Positions 1 to 8,257 of a stretch of DNA of 64,000 bases are shown here, piece by piece. Source of the stretch: Siderastrea siderea. Lineage: Eukaryota > Cnidaria > Anthozoa > Scleractinia > Rhizangiidae. Every line of letters starts with the position of its first letter. Position 1 is the stretch's first letter. A program made the translations under genes and the position numbers. The stretch covers positions 358,201 to 422,200 of the forward strand of contig OZ034975.1 of the NCBI GenBank assembly GCA_964030785.1. Reading direction: 5' to 3'. The notes beneath the pieces are model-generated. The model worked only from the letters and a program-made list of their open reading frames with translations. It was not told the DNA's origin and made no database searches.

Positions 1-42
1 TGGCCTGGGACCAAGACTCTAACCGTAATGAGTACAGTACAG
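1..42 (+). CDS. Receptor exon fragment at the window edge (end of extracellular domain)
   Basis: Reading from base 3 gives AWDQDSNRNEYST plus one base, followed by a donor GTAATT at 43. The leftover G joins GT at 1337-1338 to make Gly, giving YSTGTFTSL. This matches both the phase and the residues expected just before M1 of glycine/GABA-type receptors. The exon starts left of the window. Confidence 0.7.
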
Positions 43-2187
43 GTAATTCAGTGGATTCACAAAGTAGTAACAAGGCACACAGTGGTCAAAAGTTCCTTTG
101 CTATGTGATATTTGTTAGTACAAAATATGTAAATACGTAATTTAAACGACCTGTTTAATACATAATAAAGTTTTAAATAAAATAAGTTTTGCGTTTTAAG
201 TTTAAGTGTTTCGTGTAATTTGTTTAGTTTGGAATGAACTGATGGGTGACGTAACAAGTCTGGCCACCGTGTACGTCTAATGTAAAGAGTAAAGCAAAAC
301 ACGAAGCTAAAATAAATCAGTACCACTAAGTGAAAGTTTAAAGGATTCGCCTTTTTACAACGTGTGGAACGTGAGCTGTTAACTTTCAACCTTTCTACCT
401 GAGAAAAATCGTACAATGATTGTAACAGTATAAACGCTACCCTGTACAGCCTTTACGCTCGAGACCAATTTTATGATGCTAAATTCTTGCTGTTTGGTTT
501 TGCTCATTGTTTTCTTTTTCGTTTTTGAAGTGCGGTGTTTTAATGGAATGCTATAGCCATGTCGTAAGAATGCGCAAAATGGTAGCTATTTCAGAAAAGG
601 CCTTAAATTCCTGCACCCTGAATTTCTGGAATAAACAACTCACTCATTTTAGGACCAAAAAAAATCATATCTTGCGAGCTTACTGACTGGCACAGTGTAT
701 AGTAGTCCGTACTGTAGGTACGTTACCTACAGTACGGACTACTATCAACGAATCACTCTGGAAAGCTGGTTTAATAACTTAGAACAAACATCACTGCACC
801 GTTGCCAACAGCTAAATGCACCTTACAAACGACTGATTGCCGACAATAACAAGACAGACAAAAACAATAGACAAACCGACTTATTTGACTAACAATAGAC
901 CAACGAACATTTGACTAATAAAAGACGGATCGAAACGCACCAGTCACGTTTAACAGTCTTCACAGCCAATAACATCACGGCTTAACTGACAGACGACCAA
1001 TAACATCACGAGATCGTCGACCAATCAGGACAACGACCAGAGACTTAAAACATCTACTGACGAATCACAGTTCACTTGACTCTGATGATGACTTCCGCTC
1101 AGGTTGTCGAAACGTCAGTCAATGTCACCTCAAAAAGTCCTTCTCAGGACTACACTCACCTGGACGATCACAATTTACCAAATTATGATATGACTCCTGG
1201 GTTCAAACCATTTACAGTAAGAGTAAAATTATTATTTTTATGCGTATTTAATCGCTTTGACGGCTACAAAACGATGGGCGTTTTTTCCTCTCAATAACGT
1301 TAGCGGTAACAATTTTTATTTTGTTTTTCTTCTCAGGTACCTTTACGTCCTTGGTAGCAATTTTCCATTTAAAAAGACAACTTGGTTTTTATCTTCTTCA
1401 AGAATTTATTCCCACCATGCTGATTGTAGCTCTTAGCTGGGTTAGTTTCTGGATCGACGAAAGATCGGTGCCCGCTCGGGTGTCACTCGGAATCACGACA
1501 GTTCTCGCTATAACAACTCTTATATTTGGCATCCAGGCCTCGTTGCCGAGAGTTGGTCACGTGAAAGCGATTGATGTGTTCTTATTGGGTAGTTTTTTAT
1601 TTGTATTTGCCGCTCTGGTTGAATACGCCGTCATATGTACATTTTCAAATGTGCTTTCGACAAGGACAGAGGCGTCAAAGCAGAAACTGTTTCACTTAAG
1701 AGTGAGCCCACCTGTGACGACTGAGGAGTACAATGATGGGGAAATAAATTGCAGTGGCCCGTTACATCGAGTCTTTGAACCTAGTCAAAAGGAAATTCAG
1801 GTACGTCTGTTTACCTAATTTAACAGGAATAAATATTTCATTTTTACTTGGGCCTTACCTTTACGTGGGCCCTTCGTAGATCAGTGGTCTTTTTCTCTTC
1901 ACACCGATTAACTGCTCTGCATGTAGTAGTAAAACAGAAACTTAGGACATTTTTATTCAGCAAGGCATTTTGTTAGTATAATTAGTTTATATTTAGGTTT
2001 TTATATAGTTTTTCTGCAAATTACTTTTATTTTGCCAATTGTAATTAGTTTTAGCGTAGTTTTCGTTTTTGATTCTATAGTCATTGTAATAGGTTTTTAT
2101 TTTTGTATTTTCTGTAATGTCTGTAATGCGCATTTGATTATTCTTATAGAAACTGCGAAATATAAATATTAAATATTATTATTATTA

Positions 2188-2236
<49 letters not shown>

Positions 2237-2902
2237 GTTGGATATGGCATCGAAAGGGATTAACTCTTTAACCCCTAGGAGTGTCCAGCATCTAAATTCT
2301 CCTTAAAATAACGCTGCTTAATCAAACATAATACTCATGAGAATAAAGAAAATGATCACCAAGTAGAAAAGTATTAATTGTTGGGTTTAAAGGGTTAAGG
2401 GTGCAAGCCTTGCACGTTGTTCCCTTGTTGTTTTCTTAGGTGTTAATCTTACGAGCTATTGTCAAAGTGTCTCTCAACTCACCAAAACTGTTTGGTAGAG
2501 ACGTTGTTTGCTGGTGGCTGATAGATATGCATAACTGTTTTAAAGGAAGAGAACCAACGATCCGTTACAGGCTGACACGGGTGAACAGTTATAGAGCAGT
2601 TAATGGTAAGGTACTTGTTATGGTTTTGCTATATTTTCTAATCCTCTCTACATAACTCTTTTATTTTTTAGCAAAAAGATCATCATGATGAAAATCAAAA
2701 TCTTTCTTCGAGCTTTTTGGCATCTGGGTTGTCCCGGAAGCAAAGTTCTGACCACACAAAGTTTCCAAAACAAGCTTTCCAAGGCTCAAGCCGTCAGCGG
2801 GAGCCATGTGTAGTTGATAAACACTGCAGAAAGTTGTTTCCCGTGGCGTACGCGTTATTCCTGTCACTCTATTTCGTAGTTTACTCCTTCACAGACCTTT
2901 AA
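1..2902 (+). CDS. Cys-loop ligand-gated anion channel subunit (GABA-A/glycine-receptor-like), 3' part, four exons
   Basis: Exons are <1-42, 1337-1800, 2440-2610 and 2672-2902 (stop at 2900-2902). All junctions are GT-AG and the phases are consistent: phase 1 at 42/1337, and phase 0 at 1800/2440 and 2610/2672. The product would sit in the plasma membrane as one subunit of a pentameric neurotransmitter-gated channel. Visible parts are the end of the extracellular domain (NEYSTG joined to TFTSL, matching the YNTGKFTC-type pre-M1 segment of glycine receptors), M1 (FYLLQEFIPTMLIVALSWV), M2, M3, an intracellular loop and M4 (residues LFPVAYALFLSLYFVVYSF). The M2 entrance reads VPARVSLGITT. In this family Pro-Ala-Arg at -2'/-1'/0' indicates anion selectivity, and Leu at 9' is kept. 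The ligand-binding domain lies left of the window, so the ligand cannot be named. The intron 43-1336 contains repeat debris. Confidence 0.88.
699..745. repeat. Perfect 22-bp palindrome with 3-base loop
   Basis: Bases 699-720 (ATAGTAGTCCGTACTGTAGG plus TA) are the exact reverse complement of 724-745, with CGT between them. It lies in the receptor intron, beside sequence that resembles a retroelement tail. It could be a hairpin-forming element end or a cruciform. No gene function is implied. Confidence 0.9.
880..1297 (+). repeat. Retroelement 3' tail (probable Penelope-like/GIY-YIG element remnant) in receptor intron
   Basis: The motif CTGATGATGAC followed by TTGTCGAAACG occurs here (1082-1115). 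A close variant occurs at 3822-3850, directly behind a clear GIY-YIG reading frame, which suggests that both are 3' tails of the same element class. The stretch can be translated (1076-1297) and contains LPNYDMTPGFKPFT, which looks superficially like a receptor segment. However, its splice phase does not fit the next receptor exon, so it is annotated as repeat. Confidence 0.55.
1337..1800 (+). CDS. Receptor exon carrying M1, M2, M3 and start of the cytoplasmic loop
   Basis: The acceptor is a pyrimidine-rich tract ending TTCTCAG at 1336, and the donor is CAG|GTACGT at 1801. The translation runs from FTSLVAIFHLKRQLG through M1, the M2 pore helix (ARVSLGITTVLAITT), the conserved M2-M3 linker (ASLPRVGHVKAIDV, the equivalent of SYVKAID in vertebrate subunits) and M3 (FLLGSFLFVFAALVEYAVI). 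It then enters a polar loop. The lack of stop codons and the strong family match make this the most certain part of the gene. Confidence 0.93.
1960..2236 (+). repeat. Non-LTR retrotransposon 3' end with (TTA)n tail
   Basis: This T-rich tract within the receptor intron ends with ATAAATATTAAATATTATTATT and about 20 ATT/TTA units. That is typical of a LINE 3' UTR that ends in a simple repeat. No reading frame remains. Confidence 0.5.
2440..2902 (+). CDS. Receptor exons for the M3-M4 loop and M4, with stop codon
   Basis: There are two exons, 2440-2610 and 2672-2902, separated by a 61-bp intron. The nearer donor GTAAGG at 2606 would put the last exon out of frame. The donor AAG|GTACTT at 2611 keeps it open and is preferred. 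The loop is basic and polar (for example RYRLTRVNSYRAVNGK) and has no recognised motif. The final exon ends with an M4-like hydrophobic helix and TDL before TAA. Very short introns like this one occur elsewhere in invertebrate genomes. Confidence 0.75.
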
Positions 2903-3019
2903 GTTTTTACTTCCTGGCTGAATGAAGAAATGGCGTCAGAAACTTTTCAACCTCATCAGTATGGTCCTGATAGTGAATGGTAATGTCCGGCCCTGTATGT
3001 GCGGAATTTCCTTAATCAA

Positions 3020-3330
3020 AAGTATTTAGGGGCATAAAAGTTTCGGGTGGGGTACTCTTTGGAGTGTTTGGAGGGGGTGTACCGCCCGGTTCTCCAAACC
3101 TTGCCTTTTTCAGACCAAAATATGTAATTTTAATACCGGTTTTCAGACCTCGTCTCTAATCTCCATACTAATTTTTTTAGCCATACCCATATCAGACTTA
3201 ATAATCCATACCCCCATGTCCATACCAGACTTTTAGTCCAAAATGGTCAAAATCCATACCCATGTCCAGACCAAAATGGGTACGAAATCATAATACCCCT
3301 TAGGGTGGCAGATACCAATATAGCTTAGAC
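3020..3330. repeat. Degenerate CCATACCC-rich repetitive stretch
   Basis: Variants of CCATACC/CCATACCAGAC recur at 3175-3270, between GGGTGGGGTACTC-type ends near 3050 and CCCCTTAGGGTGG near 3300. It looks like an old repetitive element. No coding potential was seen. Confidence 0.35.
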
Positions 3331-3461
3331 AAGAGAGGACCTCCCCCCAGGGGAAAAGTTCATTAGTGCGTCAGAAGTGGTGCTCGAAATTTTGGCAAAA
3401 AGGTCTGACATAAAAATGGATTTTTCGAACATTAAGATTTGAAATAGTTTTTCAATTCAGC

Positions 3462-3779
3462 CTCAAGGACAAAAACCTTCACAAGTCCCATGTTATTTAC
3501 GAAGGAGAATGCTCATGCGGAGAAAACTACGTAGGTGAAACAATGCGAAATTTTGAAGTGCGAATAACTGAACATTCAAATATCTGCGACACCTAGGAAC
3601 CAGCACGTCACCTTTTGGAAAACCCAAGTCACTCATTCTAGTGGAGAGTCCTTTGTTCAGCAAGATCTTATTTTAAGAGAAAGATCATCGAGGGCCTAAT
3701 TATCCAACAAAGGAGCCCAACTTTGAACAAACAAGTTAATTGCTATGTTGCGCAGTTGTTCCCTTCGGGAATAACCTGA
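3462..3779 (+). pseudogene. GIY-YIG endonuclease domain of a Penelope-like retroelement, decayed
   Basis: A single frame from 3462 to TGA at 3777-3779 reads HVIYEGECSCGENYVGET, then EVRITEHSN, EPARHLLENPSHSF, IIEGLIIQQRSPTLNKQV and a final LFPSGIT. This is the order found in the GIY-YIG nuclease that follows the reverse transcriptase in Penelope-like elements: Tyr in a degenerate GIY, the YVGET YIG-half, Arg, Glu/His and LNKQ. Two in-frame TAG stops (after CDT and after HSF) show that it is dead. The reverse transcriptase part is missing upstream, so this is a 5'-truncated copy. Confidence 0.8.
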
Positions 3780-4074
3780 GTATATAAAAACCATGCAAAT
3801 CATGAACGGCCTTTTAACCCTGATGATGACATACTTGTCGAAAACGTTTGGTTCCTTTTAATTGTTTATACCCCCCCCCCCCCCTTTTATCTTTTTTAGC
3901 CTTGTATATACATCAGTTTTTCAATTATTTTAGTAAAACCTCAGGTATTTCTGCTACAAATTTTATATACAATTGTAGTAACCTATACAGTCCTGTGCGC
4001 TGGACCGCTGCCACTTTAAAGTTCTTGATAGTTAAAACAACAACAACAACAACTTTTTGACAACTGTTTAATTA

Positions 4075-4270
4075 GATGACATGATAACAACCCTACCGGT
4101 GTCATGGTGTCAGGTATTGAGGTCAGGGACTTGAATTCCGTTCAAACCTGAATTTTTTTCGTTTTTTTCTTTTAACTGCATAAGTTGCCAAATTACTGCG
4201 ATGGTCATCATCATGTCATATTTCATCCGCAGTTCAAATCGGGCAAATGGTAGGAATCCGACCGGTTTTG
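4075..4270 (+). repeat. Decayed tRNA-derived SINE body
   Basis: AACTGCATAAGTTGC, ACTGCGATGG and CCGCAGTTCAAAT occur in the same order as in the better-preserved copies at 47.95-48.44 kb (GCATAAGTTGC, AACTGCGAGG, CCACAGTTCAAAT). The tRNA-like head here is badly eroded (GAGGTCAGGG near 4118). Confidence 0.6.
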
Positions 4271-4737
4271 TTCAGTTTCTAAAACTATAAATAAAAGCAT
4301 CTCGCTTTGGATGACTAGGATGGATTTGGATTGAAAAGTTTTTTCCAGTTCATCCTTCGTGGAACGAACTTAATCTTGAAACTTCCTGAACATATTCTTC
4401 ACTGGCCAATATTTTACTTTCCAATGTTTTATACTTTTTGTAGAGTATAAGCAATTTAAACAATATTTAGTCGCGAGTGTAATCCGAGCATTTGACGTAA
4501 AAAGACCAGTGATAATAATTGTAAACGTATATCGCGCATTTTTCCGCATTAACAGTAATGATCAAATCCTCAGTTCAATATAAAACTGAAATCTAAATCC
4601 TACAATAAAATTAACAAACAGTATTAACTATCAATACCTAATAATCGATTATCAAATATGTTTGTAAATTTTATTTGAAAAGAAATTAATATAGGTACAA
4701 TACTACAACACCAGAGGGTAAAATAAATAGACTAGTT

Positions 4738-4900
4738 TGAAATGGTAAGTTTTAAGATGTCTGTTAAAAGTGTCAATAGAATCAAGGTCACGCAGTTCCT
4801 TGGGAAGAGAGTTCTACAGCTGAGGGGCAGCCACAGCAAATGCTCTGTCTCCCTGTGTTGATTTGGTCCTTACCGCAGGAAACTAGCTAAGACGAAAAGT
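4738..4900 (-). pseudogene. C-terminal remnant of a LINE reverse transcriptase
   Basis: On the minus strand the frame reads GDRAFAVAAPQL, a stop where Trp is expected, then NSLPKELRDLDSIDTFNRHL and KTY. This is the familiar W-NSLP--LR-----FK--LK end of CR1/L2-like non-LTR ORF2 proteins. The Trp-to-stop change and the lack of upstream RT motifs show a dead 5'-truncated copy. Confidence 0.7.
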
Positions 4901-5183
4901 CGAAGACTTAACAACCCAAATCCTGCCTACCATTACACAATGTTTCCAAGTTTAAGAGGCGGCAGGCGGCGCTATTGTTGGCTGGAATCAACTCCTTCAT
5001 CAACAAGCAGGTTTTTTTGGCCCATTGGGAAAAAAAGGAAAGTCAAACATAAAGGATGATCTTTAGAATATTTTTGTGACTTTACAACTTTCGACGTCGG
5101 GGGTGCGTCCATTTTTTTGTCCTTTACGTGCTATTTCAATAAATTGATTTGGTATAGTGTAAACTGTTCCCCTATCAATCAAT

Positions 5184-5256
5184 CAAGCAATCCATCCATC
5201 CATCCATCCATCCATCCATCCATCCATCCATCCATCCATCCATCAATCAATCAAAA
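5184..5256. repeat. (ATCC)n / (ATCA)n microsatellite
   Basis: About 13 tandem ATCC units flanked by ATCA units. Confidence 0.95.
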
Positions 5257-5488
5257 ATTATAAAATCATATCTAAACCAATCATAAATCATAATTCAAAA
5301 TGTGCTCTTTTAGGGAGCCATGTTTTAAGAGTTTCAGTTAACTCACTCATACCTCGGAATGGTTTCCTAACATACAACATCTGTAACAATTGTATAAATC
5401 CTGAAGTAATTCCAGACTAGTACATTCGAAAACTTCGAAGCATTATTCAAAATCACATAGAAACGCATACAGTTTGGGTCATGTGTTA

Positions 5489-6073
5489 CTATGTGCCTTT
5501 TTCAAATGTTATTGTTTTTATTGTCGTGACATTCTCGGCAGGTTTCATCTGAGTTTGTTGCATGGTTTCATTAGTAACATCATATTCGCCTTTTCGTCGA
5601 ATCAACATGGGAACAAACGTTGTCAAGATAGCGGACAGGCAAGTCGTGCCGCCCAGGGTGAAGAAAGCAATGGCGTAGCTTTGGAGCCCATCATATATCC
5701 ATCCGGCGATCAACGGTCCTAAAGTACGTGGAATGGCAATTACAAAGAAAGCGACGCCTAAACCATACGAAACTTGCTGTGGTCCAAGAATGTCACACAC
5801 GATAACAGGGTTAATGATCAGGTAACAGCCTCCAAACAAACCAAAAATAAACGCGTTCGTCGCCAAAATGGCATATGACTCCGTCAAAGGCACAATAAAA
5901 CTGCTTAAACCTACGACCAGGAAAGCGATTTGAGCAATGTACACACGATTTAGGCGTCGGATGTCCGAGATGCGCCCGAAGATGACCCGACCAAAGGCCG
6001 AGCCAACTGTTACGAATGTCAGAAGAAGGGAGGCGCGAGTCTTGTCGATTCCAATGTCTTCAGCCAAGCGAAC
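5489..6073 (-). CDS. MCT-like exon 3: C-terminal transporter half and stop
   Basis: It starts VRLAEDIGIDKTRASLLLTF in phase 0 after acceptor TTGTAG. Six hydrophobic helices follow, including FGRVIFGRISDIRR and ILGPQQVSYGLGVAFF. The cytoplasmic tail ends in TFEKGT and a stop. Confidence 0.88.
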   Translation of the reverse strand, partial: VRLAEDIGIDKTRASLLLTFVTVGSAFGRVIFGRISDIRRLNRVYIAQIAFLVVGLSSFIVPLTESYAILATNAFIFGLFGGCYLIINPVIVCDILGPQQVSYGLGVAFFVIAIPRTLGPLIAGWIYDGLQSYAIAFFTLGGTTCLSAILTTFVPMLIRRKGEYDVTNETMQQTQMKPAENVTTIKTITFEKGT

Positions 6074-8257
6074 CTACAATAACAGATTGAAACAACAAGG
6101 ATCAATCATTGTCTTTTATTTAATCCACCTCAGTTAGATTTTTTCAATAACCAAACTAGCTTGCACGTACAGTAGTATGGGGGGCATCGTTTGTTGTTGT
6201 TTCTCGCCTCACGACGATTTTTTTTATGAGGGGGCGGGGGCAGAATTCAGGATTCCACATACCCATCACATCTGAAGTTTAATTCCATTTGGATTTGACT
6301 TTACTTTATTATGGTGTATAGAGGTTTTTCGATGTACTGTTGAGGTCCTCGCGTCGATTTCTATATATCGAATTCGCTTTTCAAGAGGTCTGCAACTGGT
6401 TCACAAAAAGTTCGTGAAACGTGAAATGGACACTGGCTCATCAGAAAAAATGATTTTTTCAGCCGATCAGGTGACCAGCGCTTTGCCCTGGTTGCATGCT
6501 TTTGCTTAGCGATCTTATTAGTTCACTGTGACGTTTGCTATCCTTGTGATTGGTCAGATATGATAGCACTGGTTTCCCGTAAAACAGCCATGGAGAACAC
6601 CTCCACTCAGTATGGAAAAAAATAAACAGAAACTCACCAAATGCACAAATGGGACCATGTACCCCAACATGAAGATTGAAATTACTGCAATCCACATGAC
6701 GAATGCTTTATTCTTCAAGATCTCCCAGTCAAATAAACGCTTCTTCTCTCCTTGCACCTTGGTGAGGTCACTATTCTGCGGACAAATGCTGCGCCTTGGC
6801 CGATAAACCAGTGCAAATCCGGAAAGAAGCAGAAAAGCTCCCGAAAGCACACGGAACATGTTGGCGAGTCCGAGGTGAATAAACATCTGCTGCAGGGTCG
6901 GGTTGAGAACACTTCCACCAATAGCACCACCAAGTGCCATGATCCCATTGGCGAACGCTAGCCTCGCTTTGAAGTACTTGGTCAGTATCAACAAATTAGC
7001 GAAGTACACGAAAGAAGCACCCAGTCCCCATACCAAGCTGTAGGTTAAGTACAACATTGGAAGACTGGTGACGAAGGAGGAGCTCAGTAAGCCAACAGAA
7101 CAGGCAAGGGTACCAAGCAAGGCGACCACCCAGCATCCGTACCGTTCGCTTATGACGGCGCCGAGAGGGAAAAACAGATAATATGTGGATACGGCAAGAG
7201 AACTCACCCAGGCTGCAAAGTAAAGGAGAGATTGTAGATTCACAGGTGAGAAATGCACTTTAAAAGGTAACTGTACAGTGTGTTCTTTTCGTAATAAGTT
7301 AAATAGAATGGAGTGAATAGCTTATTTTTGAAAAAAACAAAACAAAAAAAACAAAAACAAAAAACAAAAATGAGGCCAATCCAAATTCATTCCCCTGTTT
7401 TTTTCCTTGTTTTTCAGTTAAGGGGGTGGTGAACCCTTTTTTGCCTTAAAGTGAAAACCTAATGTGATTTCTTGAGAATTGCACCAAATGAGCTCAAATT
7501 TGGTCAGAAGCAACAACTTATTGAGTGTTATAATTTGACTTCACTAATTGGACAACACGCCCACTCGTTACCATGGTAACTTGATAAAAATAACAACAAC
7601 CACTAACCTTATGGCAAACATATCTCAGTAAATATAAGACAATGTACGAAGTAAGAAAAAGAATCTTTGCATGTGTATTAACGTACACCTAAACTGTGCA
7701 ATGAGTGAAGTATTTTTCTCTGCAATTAAAAGAAGGAGAAAGCCCTGGTATCGAGTTCGGTTACCTGTTTCTGCTCTTGACTTATTAAATTCGTCGACTA
7801 AAGCAGCGTAAATCACTCCAGAGCTAGTTATCAGGCCACCCACGAAAAACTCCATCAAAAACGTTGTACCACAGACCACCCATGCCCATCCTCTGTCATA
7901 ATGAGCCTCGGTATTAAGAGAAGGAGTACCCTCAAGCCCTGCCTCCTCATCACGATGAGGTTCTTTGGTCTTATGGCCGTCTATGTTTGGGATGGATGCC
8001 TCTACAAGATCTGAAGATCCTTTCTCTGTAACCTCAGTGCTAAGAGGGCGTTGTTTCTCACAGTGAGACTGACCACTAGGGTGAGTTTGATGGTTGTTGT
8101 TGTTGTTGTTGTTGTTGTTGTTGCTGTCCTGTCCAACCTCGTTTTCAGAATGAGGCTCCGATACCTTTGCGTATGTTACACCAGTAGAGCTGATCAATGA
8201 GTGACGTGATGTACCTAAGTCGTTTCCTTGGAAACCATTTTGTTTGTCTTCATCCAT
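5489..8257 (-). CDS. Monocarboxylate-transporter-like protein (SLC16 family, MFS), complete, three exons
   Basis: Exons on the minus strand are 8257-7765, 7212-6638 and 6073-5489. The introns are GT-AG in phases 1 and 0, giving 550 codons plus stop. The predicted plasma-membrane transporter has twelve helices. A cytoplasmic N-terminus of about 120 residues holds ten consecutive Asn (46-55). Helix 1 starts with YDRGWAWVV, the SLC16 signature position. Helices 2-6 lie in exon 2, followed by a central loop (RPRRSICPQNSDLTKVQGEKKR). The second six-helix half contains the MFS-like FGRISDIRR. Family members carry lactate, pyruvate, ketone bodies, aromatic amino acids or thyroid hormone with protons. 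The substrate here cannot be assigned, and the family includes many orphans. An acceptor AG touches the start codon (TTGTTGACAG|ATG), so a non-coding 5' exon is expected upstream, near 8.3-10.7 kb. Confidence 0.9.
6638..7212 (-). CDS. MCT-like exon 2: transmembrane helices 2-6 and central loop
   Basis: The acceptor is TTTGCAG|CC and the donor is TTG|GTGAGT. The exon reads WVSSLAVSTYYLFFPLGAV through GLGASFVYFANLLILTKYF and KARLAFANGIMALGGAIGG to MVPFVHL. The sequence after GLGAS, and the -KYF--RR/KAR-A-G-A-GG pattern, are typical of the SLC16 N-half. Confidence 0.88.
7765..8257 (-). CDS. MCT-like exon 1: start codon, Asn-rich N-terminus, helix 1
   Basis: It begins MDEDKQNGFQ and ends RAET plus one base before donor GTAACC (phase 1). 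The repeat encoding Asn (AAC units, 8098-8127) is the only low-complexity coding stretch in the gene. Reading past the donor gives a short non-homologous extension, so splicing is required. Confidence 0.85.

Noticed and set aside
1148..1216. Open stretch ending LPNYDMTPGFKPFT considered as the receptor exon before M1
   Set aside because: Its donor is phase 0 while exon 1337 needs phase 1. About eight residues would be missing. Its upstream motif matches a retroelement tail seen at 3.8 kb. The edge exon 1-42 fits in both phase and residues.
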